Positions 9,422 to 18,323 are shown, counted from the stretch's first letter. The stretch is 64,000 nt of DNA from Roseovarius pelagicus (GCF_025639885.1 NZ_CP106738.1:3720001-3784000); one strand, 5' to 3'. Notes: generated by a model not told the origin, from the letters alone. Numbers and translations are program-made.

Positions 9422-11932
9422 ATGACCCGTTTTTCTGCCCCGATTGCCGAGCAAATCTGGAATATGAAGTACCGCTTCAAGACGCCGGATGGAACGGCGA
9501 TCGATGCGTCCGTCGAGGACAGTTGGAGGCGCATCGCGCGCGCACTGGCCGAGGGCGAGCAGACCCCAGACAACTGGGAGGACAAATTTTACGCCGCGCT
9601 GGAAGATTTCAAATTCCTGCCGGCGGGTCGGATCACGGCCGGGGCGGGCACGGCGCGCCGGGTGACGTTGTTTAACTGCTTTGTCATGGGGACGGTCCCG
9701 GACGATATGGGCGGGATTTTCGACAATCTGCGCGAGGCAGCACTGACCATGCAGCAGGGCGGGGGGATCGGCTATGATTTCAGCACGATCCGCCCACGCG
9801 GCGCAGACGTCAAAGGTGTGGGTGCAGATGCCAGTGGGCCGCTCAGCTTCATGGATGTTTGGGACGCGATGTGCCGCACGATCATGAGCGCGGGCAGTCG
9901 CAGAGGCGCGATGATGGCGACGATGCGCTGCGATCATCCCGATATCGAGGATTTCATCGCCGCCAAGGCCGACGCGGCACGCCTGCGCATGTTCAACCTC
10001 AGCGTTCTGGTCACGGATGATTTCATGCGCGCGGTCGACGCGGATGGCGCGTGGGATCTGGTCTTTGATGATAAGATATATCGCACCGTGCAGGCGCGTG
10101 ATCTGTGGAATCGTATCATGCAGGCGACCTATGATTTTGCCGAGCCCGGGGTGATTTTCATCGACCGGATCAATCAGGCCAATAACCTGAGCTATTGCGA
10201 GGATATCGCGGCGACCAATCCCTGCGGCGAGCAACCTTTGCCGCCTTATGGCGCGTGCCTGCTGGGGTCGATCAATCTGGCGCGGCTGGTGTGTGACCCG
10301 TTCGAGGCGGACGCGGCGCTGGACGAGACGGCGTTGGCAGAGTTGGTGGCGACCGCGGTGCGGATGATGGACAACGTGGTGGATGTGTCGAAATTCCCGC
10401 TGGAGGCACAAGCCCGCGAGGCGCAGGCCAAGCGGCGGATCGGTCTGGGCGTGACAGGGCTGGCCGACGCGTTGCTGATGCTGGGGCTGCGCTATGGCAG
10501 TGACGCGGCGGCGGCGCAAACCGGCGATTGGCTGCATGCGATCGCGCGCGCGGCCTATCTGGCCTCGGTCGATCTGGCCAAGGAGAAGGGCGCCTTTCCG
10601 CTCTTTGATGCGGAGGCGTATCTGGCCACCGGTAACATGATGGGGATGGATGCCGATGTGCGCGACGCGATTGCCCAGCACGGCATTCGCAACGCACTTC
10701 TGACCTCGATCGCGCCAACCGGGACCATCAGCCTCTATGCTGGCAATGTCAGTAGCGGGATCGAGCCGGTGTTTGCCTATTCCTACACGCGCAAGGTGCT
10801 GCAAAAGGATGGCAGCCGCACCGAAGAAGAAGTGGTGGATTACGCTGTGGCGCTCTGGCGGGAAAAGTTCGGCGATGCACCGCTACCCGATCATTTCGTC
10901 AATGCCCAGACGCTGGCCCCCGCTGATCACGTCAAGATGCAGGCCGCCGCGCAACGCTGGGTGGACAGCAGCATTTCCAAGACGATCAACTGCCCCGTGG
11001 ACATCAGCTTTGAGGCGTTCAAGAGCGTCTATATGCAGGCGTGGGAGCAGGGCTGCAAAGGCTGCACGACGTACCGGCCGAATGACGTGACGGGGTCGGT
11101 GTTGAGTGTTGCCGATGAAAAAGTTAGCTTACCATCGTTGGAGACCACTGCGGAACGAGTGAAGTGGTCACAAGAAAAAGCAGGATTTACGACGCAGCTA
11201 GAGGCGGCTTCCGCGCTAGGTGTCCAAAGAAGCCGGTACTCCCATTGGGTTCAGAAAAATGATGCACTGTCTAAAGAGGGTGCAGCGCTCGTAGCCAAGA
11301 CATTTGGAGTGCCAGCAGGTTGGTTGCTTTATGGAAATCGAGATGATGCGCCCGAAATTATCGCTAACTCCGATGCCGAACCCCAAACGCCCCACGGCGA
11401 CGTTATCTACATGTCCGAGCCGCTGGACCGCCCGAACGAGTTGGAAGGCGCGACCTACAAGCTGAAATGGCCCGATAGCAACCATGCGATCTACATCACC
11501 GTGAACGACATCGTCATGAGCGGCCACCGCCGCCCCTTCGAGGTGTTCATCAACTCCAAGAACATGGAACATTTCGCATGGACTGTGGCGCTGACGCGGA
11601 TGATCTCGGCCGTATTCCGGCGCGGAGGCGACGTCAGTTTTGTGGTCGAAGAACTGAAAGCGGTCTTTGACCCGCGCGGAGGCGCGTGGATGCAGGGCAA
11701 ATACGTCCCGTCCATCTTAGCCGCCATCGGGGGCATTCTGGAACAGCACATGATCCGCACCGGCTTTTTGGCGGGCGAAGGTCTGGGTTTGAAATCCGAC
11801 CCGCAGGCCGAGGTAGTCAATCTCGGCTCAAATCGCGGCCCGGCATGCCCCAGCTGCGGACAATACGACATGCGCATGATCGAGGGCTGCATGACCTGCG
11901 CCAGTTGTGGTCATAGCAAATGTAGTGGTTAA
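9422..11932 (+). CDS. nrdJ: Adenosylcobalamin-dependent (class II) ribonucleoside-diphosphate reductase with an inserted HTH segment
   Basis: This enzyme reduces ribonucleotides to deoxyribonucleotides using a B12-generated thiyl radical. It has 836 residues. NPCGEQPL places the radical cysteine at about 268 with Glu 270. SINLARLV, GTISLYAGNVSSGIEPVF and CKGCTTYRPNDV are family motifs. The C-terminus (CPSCGQYDMRM, then CMTCASCGHSKC) is the usual cysteine-rich redox tail. A C-terminal domain from about 660 (YKLKWPDSNHAIYITVND) is the one normally found in alphaproteobacterial NrdJ. Between CKGCTTYRPN and that domain, residues about 567-655 contain a Cro/CI-like HTH that I do not know from this family. 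It is in frame and visibly lower in G+C. The rest of the enzyme appears intact. Confidence 0.93.
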   Translation: MTRFSAPIAEQIWNMKYRFKTPDGTAIDASVEDSWRRIARALAEGEQTPDNWEDKFYAALEDFKFLPAGRITAGAGTARRVTLFNCFVMGTVPDDMGGIFDNLREAALTMQQGGGIGYDFSTIRPRGADVKGVGADASGPLSFMDVWDAMCRTIMSAGSRRGAMMATMRCDHPDIEDFIAAKADAARLRMFNLSVLVTDDFMRAVDADGAWDLVFDDKIYRTVQARDLWNRIMQATYDFAEPGVIFIDRINQANNLSYCEDIAATNPCGEQPLPPYGACLLGSINLARLVCDPFEADAALDETALAELVATAVRMMDNVVDVSKFPLEAQAREAQAKRRIGLGVTGLADALLMLGLRYGSDAAAAQTGDWLHAIARAAYLASVDLAKEKGAFPLFDAEAYLATGNMMGMDADVRDAIAQHGIRNALLTSIAPTGTISLYAGNVSSGIEPVFAYSYTRKVLQKDGSRTEEEVVDYAVALWREKFGDAPLPDHFVNAQTLAPADHVKMQAAAQRWVDSSISKTINCPVDISFEAFKSVYMQAWEQGCKGCTTYRPNDVTGSVLSVADEKVSLPSLETTAERVKWSQEKAGFTTQLEAASALGVQRSRYSHWVQKNDALSKEGAALVAKTFGVPAGWLLYGNRDDAPEIIANSDAEPQTPHGDVIYMSEPLDRPNELEGATYKLKWPDSNHAIYITVNDIVMSGHRRPFEVFINSKNMEHFAWTVALTRMISAVFRRGGDVSFVVEELKAVFDPRGGAWMQGKYVPSILAAIGGILEQHMIRTGFLAGEGLGLKSDPQAEVVNLGSNRGPACPSCGQYDMRMIEGCMTCASCGHSKCSG
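11144..11335 (+). other. Cro/CI-type helix-turn-helix segment embedded in nrdJ
   Basis: Residues 575-638 of NrdJ read TTAERVKWSQEKAGFTTQ, then LEAASALGVQRSRYSHWVQ, then a tail ending VAKTFGVPAGWLLYG. This matches the pattern of an XRE-family HTH: helix 1 (ERVKWSQEKAG), the turn (LEAASALGVQRSRYSHW), and the closing element FGVPAGWLLYG that phage-type repressors use. The codons are markedly more A+T-rich than those on either side. No start codon, stop or terminal repeat separates it from the reductase, so it should be translated as part of the enzyme. It could bind DNA, act as a protein-protein module, or be a neutral linker insertion. Confidence 0.75.
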
Positions 11933-11978
11933 AAGGCTTAGTCCAGTTGCTGTGCAGTCCGTAAAGCAATGAATGCAT

Positions 11979-12236
11979 TCACGAGGGGTAATCCGCGAGA
12001 TTGCACCCTCGTGAAGTGCCTATAATCGACCTCAGACATTTTCGGAGAATTCTATCCGACGATGTTTTCACGGCCTGTAAGGCCGAACACCCATTTTGTC
12101 CGCACCGGGAACTGAAAGTTATCGCCTTTGAACGCGCGGGTAGCAGGCCCGATGCGGTGTAGCCCTCATACAGCGCAACCGTATCGGGCCTGCGGTCCTT
12201 CAGGCGATAGGCTTCGTTCCAGGTTAAGGTGGACAA
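11979..12236 (-). pseudogene. Relic of an IS21-family istB 3' end and flank
   Basis: The reverse-strand reading at 12190-12236 gives TLTWNEAYRLKDRRP. This corresponds to the IstB C-terminus encoded at 13412 ([11 protein letters not shown]). The stop expected after it is missing, so the frame runs on for about 65 residues of unrecognised sequence. The same block carries the hairpin (12143-12193) that also follows istB in the complete element. No catalytic part survives. The rest of 11933-12575 holds no other recognisable gene. Confidence 0.5.
12143..12193. repeat. IS21-associated long hairpin, copy 1
   Basis: GCAGGCCCGAT (12143-12153) and ATCGGGCCTGC (12183-12193) pair perfectly over 11 bp. 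The inner part includes GTAGCCCTCATACAGCGCA. A close relative lies at 13344-13394 downstream of the complete istB. Shared arms and shared inner core show that both come from related insertion sequences. Confidence 0.6.
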
Positions 12237-12419
12237 AAAATGACCAACGCAGTCGTGTGATGGTTTGCTGCTCGATTGGCGTGCTTATTCACTTCGTTCC
12301 GGAGAACGGACGGCTGAGCCGTGTGCACGGAGGATTATAAGAAAAGCTTAAAGCTCGAGCGGCATGTTTCGCTACGATCCTGATATTTAATGAGAAAATG
12401 CGGTTAGGAGCGCAGATTA

Positions 12420-12543
12420 GATCTGCACCCCATCAAGGAATTTGAGTAATGTGGCATCCTTGCAACACTTGAATGTTCTGTCTAACTTACTAATTTTGCG
12501 ACATTTTTTATAGGCTTCCATTCTTTTGGATCTGCACCCCATC
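12420..12543. repeat. 15-bp direct repeat pair
   Basis: GATCTGCACCCCATC occurs at 12420-12434 and again at 12529-12543, 109 bp apart, in A+T-rich DNA just before the first IS21 end. The spacing and the absence of a gene between the copies suggest remnants of a small duplicated or mobile sequence. Nothing more can be said. Confidence 0.45.
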
Positions 12544-12579
12544 GGAAATCGAGATGCATATCTGATTTTCCGTTGTTGA

Positions 12580-12633
12580 TTGTCACTGAGAACTGACCCG
12601 GTAGCCCCATAAATTGTCACTGAGAACTGACCC
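12580..12633. repeat. Tandem 20-bp terminal repeats of a truncated IS21-family element
   Basis: TTGTCACTGAGAACTGACCC is present at 12580-12599 and 12614-12633, a period of 34 bp, about 50 bp before the start of an istA gene. IS21-family elements carry such repeated transposase-binding sites inside their ends. This marks the left end of the element whose istA is cut at 13281. No matching right end exists in the window. Confidence 0.65.
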
Positions 12634-12686
12634 ATGTGAACACACTTCCCCGACGGTTTTGGTTGGGGGGATTTGGAGTGATCGAC

Positions 12687-13281
12687 ATGGGATTTTTGAG
12701 TGTCATTCGACGCTGGGCATTGCGTGACAAAATGCCAATCAGGGAGATTGCCCGGCGGACGGGTTTGTCTCGGAACACGATCAAGAAGTATCTGCGTGAA
12801 GGTGCGGTGGAGCCGAGGTTCAAGACGCCCAAGCGTCCAAGCAAGCTGGACCCCTACGCGGATCGGCTGTCAGCCTGGCTTTTAATCCAGACGCGGAAGT
12901 CACGCAAAGAGCGGCGGACAGTGAAGCAAATGCATGCTGATCTGGTGAAGCTGGGATATAATGGTTCCTATGAACGCGTGGCAGCTTTCGCCCGGGCATG
13001 GCGTGAAGATCGGCATCGAGCGGAACAGACGACGGGGCGCGGCACCTATGTGCCTTTGGTGTTCGCGCCCGGCGAAGCCTTCCAATTCGATTGGAGCGAG
13101 GACAGGGCCAACATCGGTGGTGAGCGCGTCAAACTTCAGGTCGCGCATATCAAACTGTCACACAGCCGGGCTTTCTTGGTGCGGGCCTACCCGCTGCAAA
13201 CGCACGAGATGCTGTTTGACGCCCACTGGCATGCATTCCGCGTCTTCGGCGGCGTGCCTGGTCGCGGGATCTATGACAATA
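12687..13281 (+). pseudogene. istA: Truncated IS21-family transposase IstA (first element)
   Basis: ATG 12687 follows GGAG and begins MGFLSVIRRWALRDKMPIRE. The HTH (IREIARRTGLSRNTIKKYLR) and the start of the DDE core (FQFDWSEDRANIGGERVKLQ; GVPGRGIYDNM) are intact. At about residue 198 the reading runs into the end of the next IS21 element and stops a few codons later. A complete IstA has about 500 residues, so the catalytic core is incomplete. Its sequence differs clearly from the IstA at 14073-15644, so these are two different IS21-family elements. Confidence 0.8.
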
Positions 13282-13343
13282 TGTCAATCGGCATTGAAGT
13301 TTGACCCCCTATCGGCGTCCAATATTGACCCCCTTGGTGGTGA

Positions 13344-13394
13344 GCAGGCCCGGCGCTGCGTAGCCCTCACATAGCGCAGCGGCGGCGGGCCTGC
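13344..13394. repeat. IS21-associated long hairpin, copy 2
   Basis: GCAGGCCCG (13344-13352) pairs with CGGGCCTGC (13386-13394). The inner core GTAGCCCTCACATAGCGCA matches copy 1 at 12143-12193 apart from small changes. It lies between the istB stop and the left end of the element, where it may serve as the transcript end of istAB. Confidence 0.6.
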
Positions 13395-13411
13395 GGGGTT
13401 TCGGGTTGGCG

Positions 13412-14140
13412 CTATGCGCGGTTCTTGAAGCGCCAGCTTTCGTTGCCGGTCTCGACGATCTCGCAGTGGTGGGTGAGCCGGTCGAGCAGGGCCGTTGTCA
13501 TCTTGGCATCCCCGAAGACGCTGGGCCACTCTCCGAAGGCCAGGTTGGTGGTGACGATGATCGAGGTGCGCTCGTAGAGTTTGCTGATCAGATGGAACAG
13601 CAATTGGCCGCCGGTCTGGGCGAAGGGCAGATAGCCCAACTCATCCAGGATCAGGAAGTCGAGCCGGGAGATCAGGTCTGCGGTGCGTCCTTGCCGTTCT
13701 GCGCGGGCTTCAGCGTCCAGTTTGTTGACCAGATCGACCACATTGAAGAACCGTCCCCGTCGTCCGGCCCGGATGCACGTCCTGGCGATACTGACGGCAA
13801 GATGGGTCTTGCCGGTACCGGTTCCGCCGATCAGCACGAGGTTGCGTTGATGATCCAGGAAGTCGCCCGTGGCCAAGTCCCGGATCAGGGTCTCGTTAAC
13901 CTCGGCGGCCTCGAAGTCGAACTCCTCCAGTTCCTTGGCGAGCGGCAGCTTGGCAATGGTCATCTGGTATTTGACCGACCGGGCTTGCTTTTCCCTGATC
14001 TCGGCTGTCAGCAAATCCCCGATGATCTTCTGAGGCTCGTGCTGGCGTTTGACGGCGGTGGTCAGGACCTCGTCATAGGCAGCCCTCATTCCGTAGAGCC
14101 GCAGCTTCCCCATCGCATCGATTACGTCGGATCGTTCCAT
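13412..14140 (-). CDS. istB: IS21-family helper ATPase IstB
   Basis: IstB is the AAA+ transposition helper that selects target DNA and activates IstA. It has 242 residues, normal for the family. The Walker A motif GGTGTGKT is at residues 105-112, and Walker B is [30 protein letters not shown] is the typical C-terminal part. It is translated after istA, whose reading frame overlaps its start by 68 nt. The gene appears intact. Confidence 0.93.
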   Translation of the reverse strand: MERSDVIDAMGKLRLYGMRAAYDEVLTTAVKRQHEPQKIIGDLLTAEIREKQARSVKYQMTIAKLPLAKELEEFDFEAAEVNETLIRDLATGDFLDHQRNLVLIGGTGTGKTHLAVSIARTCIRAGRRGRFFNVVDLVNKLDAEARAERQGRTADLISRLDFLILDELGYLPFAQTGGQLLFHLISKLYERTSIIVTTNLAFGEWPSVFGDAKMTTALLDRLTHHCEIVETGNESWRFKNRA

Positions 14141-15644
14141 CTGTTTGTCTCCTCAGGCTGTCATATCGGTTGCAGTCGGCAATGGGCTCACAGGCCAGCT
14201 TCAGCGCATCCGGTGTGGTGATGGTCAGGGGCGGTGGCGGCTCGCGGTGCCGGGCCAGGATGTTCAGCACGACACCCGCGGAATGGACGTTGTGCGACAG
14301 AGCCTCGGCGCAGGCGGCATCAACAGCATCCAGACCATCGGTCAGCACGGCGGCGAGGATATCGACCATCTGCCGGTCGCCGCCCGGCTGGCGTTCCAGT
14401 TTGCGCCACACGCGACGGATCGGGAGCGGCAAGTCCCATTCCTTGAAGGGCGCGCCGTTGCGAAGGGCGCCGGGTTTGCGGGCTAGGACGGGGATGTAAT
14501 GCAGGGGGTCGAAGATGGTTTTGTCCCGCCCGAAAGCCCGCTCATGCTGGCCAACGATTTGCCCATCCTGCCAGCATTCCAGCCGGGCGGCATAGGCCCT
14601 GATCTCCACCGGCCGCCCCACGGCACGAGCATCGACCGAGTATCGGTTCTTGTCGAACCGCACGAGGCAAGTCTTGGACACCGAGGCCGGAACCGCGTGG
14701 AATCCATCGAACGGGCCGACGTATGGCACCAGGCTCGGACGCTCTTCTTCGAACACCTCCCAGATGGTCTTGTCCCGCAGCTCCGGATGTTTGTTCGCCT
14801 TGGCATAGGCCAGGCATCGGTCTTCCAGCCAGGCGTTCAGCTCGGCATAGGATTTGAACTTCGGGCGCGGCACGAAGAAGCGCCGCCGGATCACGCCCAC
14901 CTGGTTCTCGACCTGCCCCTTCTCCCAGCCCGAAGCTGGCGTGCAGGCAACAGGGTCGACCAGGTAATGGCCGCACATCTGCTGGAACCGCCGGTTATAG
15001 GCGCGATCCTTGCCGACGAAGATCGCATCGACCGCCGTCTTCATGTTGTCGTATATCCCCCGGGCGCAAGCTCCGCCGAAGAACGCGAACGCCTTGTCGT
15101 GGGCGTCGAATACCATCTCTTGCGTCTCGCGCGGATAGGCCTGCACAAACGGCATCCGGCTGTGGCCCAGGCGCACATGCGCAACCTTCACCGTCGTGGT
15201 GACGCCATCGATCAGGACAACCTCGTGGCTCCAGTCGAACTGATAGGCTTCGCCCGGATCGAAGCTCAGCGGCACATAGGCAGCGGCGGAAGCTTCCCGG
15301 GTCGCCTTCGACCAACTGGCCGCATAGCGCCGCACCGCATCATAGCTGCCGTCATAGCCCCGGTTGCGCAGCTCTTCGTAAATCCGAACCAGTGTCAGCC
15401 GCTGGCGTTTGGGTTGCCGGTCATTCTCGGCCAGCATCTCATCCAGATCGGACCGCCACGGGTCGATCTTGGGGCGGGGTTGGCTGGTTCGATCATAGCT
15501 GAACTCCGTCGCGCCTGACCGCACCACCTTGCGCACCGTGTTCCGTGATACCCGCAGCTCCCGGCAGATCTGCTTGATCGGTTTCCTCTGAATGAAATAC
15601 GCCCGTCTGATCTTCGCAATCGTCTCCACAACCAACATCCCCAA
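14073..15644 (-). CDS. istA: IS21-family transposase IstA
   Basis: This is the DDE transposase of the complete element, 523 residues. The N-terminal HTH reads [20 protein letters not shown]. The RNase H-like core includes [39 protein letters not shown] and a Glu in [21 protein letters not shown]-terminal beta-barrel region binds the target complex. The overlap with istB is longer than the few bases usual for this family. The last 20 or so residues may therefore be a non-essential extension produced by loss of an earlier stop. Confidence 0.93.
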   Translation of the reverse strand: MGMLVVETIAKIRRAYFIQRKPIKQICRELRVSRNTVRKVVRSGATEFSYDRTSQPRPKIDPWRSDLDEMLAENDRQPKRQRLTLVRIYEELRNRGYDGSYDAVRRYAASWSKATREASAAAYVPLSFDPGEAYQFDWSHEVVLIDGVTTTVKVAHVRLGHSRMPFVQAYPRETQEMVFDAHDKAFAFFGGACARGIYDNMKTAVDAIFVGKDRAYNRRFQQMCGHYLVDPVACTPASGWEKGQVENQVGVIRRRFFVPRPKFKSYAELNAWLEDRCLAYAKANKHPELRDKTIWEVFEEERPSLVPYVGPFDGFHAVPASVSKTCLVRFDKNRYSVDARAVGRPVEIRAYAARLECWQDGQIVGQHERAFGRDKTIFDPLHYIPVLARKPGALRNGAPFKEWDLPLPIRRVWRKLERQPGGDRQMVDILAAVLTDGLDAVDAACAEALSHNVHSAGVVLNILARHREPPPPLTITTPDALKLACEPIADCNRYDSLRRQTDGTIRRNRCDGEAAALRNEGCL

Positions 15645-16065
15645 CTCGCTCCCTCAAATCCGTCGAGGAAGCTTCTGAACAGAAATATCAGGGGGGTCAC
15701 TTTTGGACGCCGATTACCCCAATACGGGGGTCAATTTTGCATGCCGGTTCACATGCGGGTCATGCGTTGGGGGTTCTGAGAGGCTGAAAAAGCTTCTTTC
15801 GAAGTGGGACTGCATGTGTGCCCGCCTCGGCCTGATCTTTCATCTCGACGACATTGCGTCGATCAGCCTATGCCGCAACCGCGAAAACCTCCGACGCCAA
15901 CGCAGTCAGTATGGGCTTAGAGTTGCCGTTCGCAACGTCCGCAATCGGGGCGGCATCGAAGGTGCCGTCCAACGACAGCTTTGCGGGACAAAGGGTGAAT
16001 TCGCTGTGAAGTCACCAATGACGGCTTTCAAGAAATTGCCAAATCTCTTCCGCCTAAAGCTGTCA

Positions 16066-16231
16066 ATATCGGTGAAAAACTCGACCATGTGACTTTGCAG
16101 CTCATTTTACGAGAAATCTGTCCTGCTGGATTGTTAGATATGGCGGTTTTCCAGATAAGAAGGCTCGGTAGCAGAACGCTCGTTCACCTCCTGCGGCGAG
16201 ATCAAAGTTCTATGGAGTTTTTCACCGATAT
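16066..16231. repeat. 166-bp unit bounded by perfect 17-bp inverted repeats
   Basis: ATATCGGTGAAAAACTC (16066-16082) is matched exactly by its reverse complement at 16215-16231. The enclosed 132 bp has no gene. The arrangement looks like a miniature inverted-repeat element or the two ends of an insertion sequence that has lost its middle. No clear target duplication flanks it. The rest of 15754-16251 is A+T-rich and contains only short, unrecognised open frames. Confidence 0.5.
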
Positions 16232-16251
16232 CTTTCGTTCCAGGTAGAAAA

Positions 16252-17076
16252 TCAAAGACCGTTATTCAATCCGCCACCGCCCATCGCCTTTACCTGTCCT
16301 GGCGTGATCCCGAAGATCTTGCGGAATGCCGCACCGAAAGCGGGTTGGCTTTGAAAACCTGCGAGGTTCGCGGCGGCCGTGAGACTTTCACCGACCGACA
16401 AGGCACACATTGCCGCCGTCATTCTGGCATGCTGCCGCCATTGTCGGAACGTCAGACCGGTGTCTTTACGGAACAGCCTCGCGAGGGTCCGCTCCGAGGC
16501 ACCTGCAATGTCAGCCCACTCTCCGAGCGATCGCTGGCTGCTTGGCATCTGACGGATAGCATCAATCACCCGGCGCAGCCGGACGTCCGAGGGCAGCGGC
16601 AAACTCAGCGCCAGCACATCGGATCGGTCGATCTCGTCCAGCGCCAGTGAGGTTATGTAGTGGCCCCGCCCCTTGAGATCCCAGTCCAGCGGTTCCAGAC
16701 AGGCAGCAACGATCAGTTCCCGCAAGAGCGGCGTGACCGAGATCACTTTGCAAGTGTTTTGCATCCGGGTCGCAACCCCGTCGCGCATGAACAGGCACCG
16801 CATCGCCACCGGACCATCCATGTATATCGAGTGGACCATGTCTGAGGGCATGAAAAGCGCCGTGCTCGGCGGAATCGTATAGCTTGCCTCCTGCGTCTCT
16901 ACCTGCATCACGCCCGAAACCGCATAGATCACCTGCGCCTTGGGATGTGCGTGTGCTTCCGCCAGCAGGCCGGCGGGATAATCCTTGGCATAGCCGACAA
17001 CAGGCCGCGCCGCCGTCTCAACCGGGGCGATCTCCATTTGTCTGGTTGGAGACAAAAATTGTCCGAGTGTCCTCAT
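16252..17076 (-). CDS. AraC family transcriptional regulator with N-terminal cupin domain
   Basis: This is a 274-residue regulator. Residues about 25-115 form a cupin sensor (AEAHAHPKAQVIYAVSGVMQ; IPPSTALFMPSDMVHSIYMD). Two AraC-type HTHs follow: LGEWADIAGASERTLARLFR and LTAAANLAGFQSQPAFGAAF, with the closing FGITPGQ. Similar proteins usually respond to a small ligand and activate a nearby gene. It is divergent from the cupin gene at 17125, and the 48-bp space between their starts would have to hold both promoters. The ligand cannot be predicted. Confidence 0.88.
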   Translation of the reverse strand: MRTLGQFLSPTRQMEIAPVETAARPVVGYAKDYPAGLLAEAHAHPKAQVIYAVSGVMQVETQEASYTIPPSTALFMPSDMVHSIYMDGPVAMRCLFMRDGVATRMQNTCKVISVTPLLRELIVAACLEPLDWDLKGRGHYITSLALDEIDRSDVLALSLPLPSDVRLRRVIDAIRQMPSSQRSLGEWADIAGASERTLARLFRKDTGLTFRQWRQHARMTAAMCALSVGESLTAAANLAGFQSQPAFGAAFRKIFGITPGQVKAMGGGGLNNGL

Positions 17077-17124
17077 ACGGCCATGTTACAGTGATCGGTG
17101 AAACAATCAACGGAGATCAGTCAA

Positions 17125-17550
17125 ATGGCACCCGAGACATCCAAGCCTTCCGGCATCTTTGGCCGCGAGATCATTCACCTGACTCAGGCCGATCTGCAGG
17201 ACGGCCCCAACACGCCGGGCCAGAACCGTCAGACAGCCTATTCCGAGGACGGTCTTTGGATTGGTCAGTGCGAAGTCACGGCACGGGACCAGCCCAGCCA
17301 GTGGCACCACCACAAGGACTACGACAGCATCATGTATATGATCGAAGGTCGTATCCGCGTGGACTGGGGCGAATATGGTGAGAAAAGTTTCGAGATGGGA
17401 CCGGGCGACTACGGCTTTTTCGGGCGCAAAGTGATCCACCATGCGCAGATCATCGACGCCCCCGACAACTGCCGCTACGTCTTTGTCCGGATTGGCTCGG
17501 GTGAGTCCGTGGTCAACGTTGATGGGCCGGGGTTCGCGCCCGAAGACTGA
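17125..17550 (+). CDS. Small cupin-domain protein
   Basis: This is a 141-residue protein with a single cupin barrel. The metal-binding pattern QWHHHKDYDSIMYMIEG supplies the His cluster of motif 1, and PGDYGFFGRKVIHHAQI supplies motif 2. ATG 17125 follows GGAG with good spacing. A GTG at 17098 would add nine residues. It is probably controlled by the divergent AraC regulator, and its stop is close to the GNAT gene, so the two may be cotranscribed. The substrate or ligand is unknown. Confidence 0.8.
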   Translation: MAPETSKPSGIFGREIIHLTQADLQDGPNTPGQNRQTAYSEDGLWIGQCEVTARDQPSQWHHHKDYDSIMYMIEGRIRVDWGEYGEKSFEMGPGDYGFFGRKVIHHAQIIDAPDNCRYVFVRIGSGESVVNVDGPGFAPED

Positions 17551-17600
17551 TGCGATGGCCTGCGCTTAACCAAAAACTGAACTTGCTTCTGGATTCTGAT

Positions 17601-18323
17601 ATGAACCAACAAACCACCCGCCGTCTGAATGATCTGCAACAGCCCATCGGTGACGAGGTCGCCAACTGGACCGGTGCGCAGCCTATCGCCGACCTGTCAA
17701 TGGCAGGGACTTACGCGAAGCTCGAACCGTTATCGAAATCGACCCATCTGGAGGATCTGTTCGAGGCCATCTCGGTAGACACAACGGGCAGAATCTGGAC
17801 CTACATGCCAGTCGGTCCTTTTGCCGACAAACAGCAGTTCGCGGAATGGATGGAATGGGCCTGCGCGAGTAAAGACCCGTTGTTCGCAGCCATTCTGGAT
17901 AACCGCACCGGCAAGGCTGTCGGGTTTGCAAGCTATCTGCGGATCGCACCCGAACCGGGTGTGATCGAAGTTGGCTACATTGCGTTTTCACCGCTGCTCC
18001 AAAGGACCCCAATTGCGACTGAAGCGATGTATCTGATGATGAAGCACGTTTTCGAGGATCTCGGCTATCGCCGATATGAATGGAAGCTGGACGATCTTAA
18101 TGCGCCGTCACACAAGGCCGCCAAACGGCTCGGCTTTACCTATGACGGGTTGTTTCGTCAGGCGCTCGTCTACAAAGGTCGAAACAGGGATACGGCGTGG
18201 TATTCGATCCTTGATACCGACTGGCCACGTCTCAAGATCGGGTTCGAGAAGTGGCTTTCATCCGAGAACATGGCTGGCGAAGGGCAGCAACAGCAGCGCT
18301 TGGCCGACCTGATGCCTGCCTGA
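17601..18323 (+). CDS. GNAT family N-acetyltransferase
   Basis: This is a 240-residue acetyltransferase of the RimJ/RimL-like type. A pantetheine/CoA-binding region is visible at VIEVGYIAFSPLLQRTPIAT, followed by EAMYLMMKHVFEDLGYRRYE and LNAPSHKAAKRLGFTYDGLF, the usual last strand-helix units. Two starts are possible: ATG 17550, which overlaps the cupin stop (TGATG), and ATG 17601. The second gives MNQQTTRRLNDLQQPIG, closer to relatives, and is preferred. The acceptor substrate is unknown. Confidence 0.85.
   Translation: MNQQTTRRLNDLQQPIGDEVANWTGAQPIADLSMAGTYAKLEPLSKSTHLEDLFEAISVDTTGRIWTYMPVGPFADKQQFAEWMEWACASKDPLFAAILDNRTGKAVGFASYLRIAPEPGVIEVGYIAFSPLLQRTPIATEAMYLMMKHVFEDLGYRRYEWKLDDLNAPSHKAAKRLGFTYDGLFRQALVYKGRNRDTAWYSILDTDWPRLKIGFEKWLSSENMAGEGQQQQRLADLMPA

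Larger units (their letters stand above)
13282..15753. mobile_element. Complete IS21-family insertion sequence
   Basis: The left end reads TGTCAATCGGCATTGAAGTT and the right end, reversed, reads TGTGAACCGGCATGCAAAAT. Both continue to TTGACCCCC, then to an ATCGGCGTCCAA block and a second TGACCCCC. Ends of this kind, about 2.47 kb apart and enclosing istA and istB, define the element. It is inserted inside the earlier istA. The sequence right of 15753 does not resume that istA and no target duplication is visible. A deletion or rearrangement therefore followed the insertion. Confidence 0.85.

Noticed and set aside
9284-10804. Long open reading on the reverse strand continuing upstream of the DUF1489 gene
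   Set aside because: It is antisense to conserved nrdJ sequence and its residues (Arg/His-rich, no motif) look like a shadow. Only the part from ATG 9283 matches a known family.
15906-16092. Short open frames on both strands beside the 166-bp inverted-repeat unit
   Set aside because: Frames on opposite strands overlap the same A+T-rich DNA, and neither has a family match or start signal.
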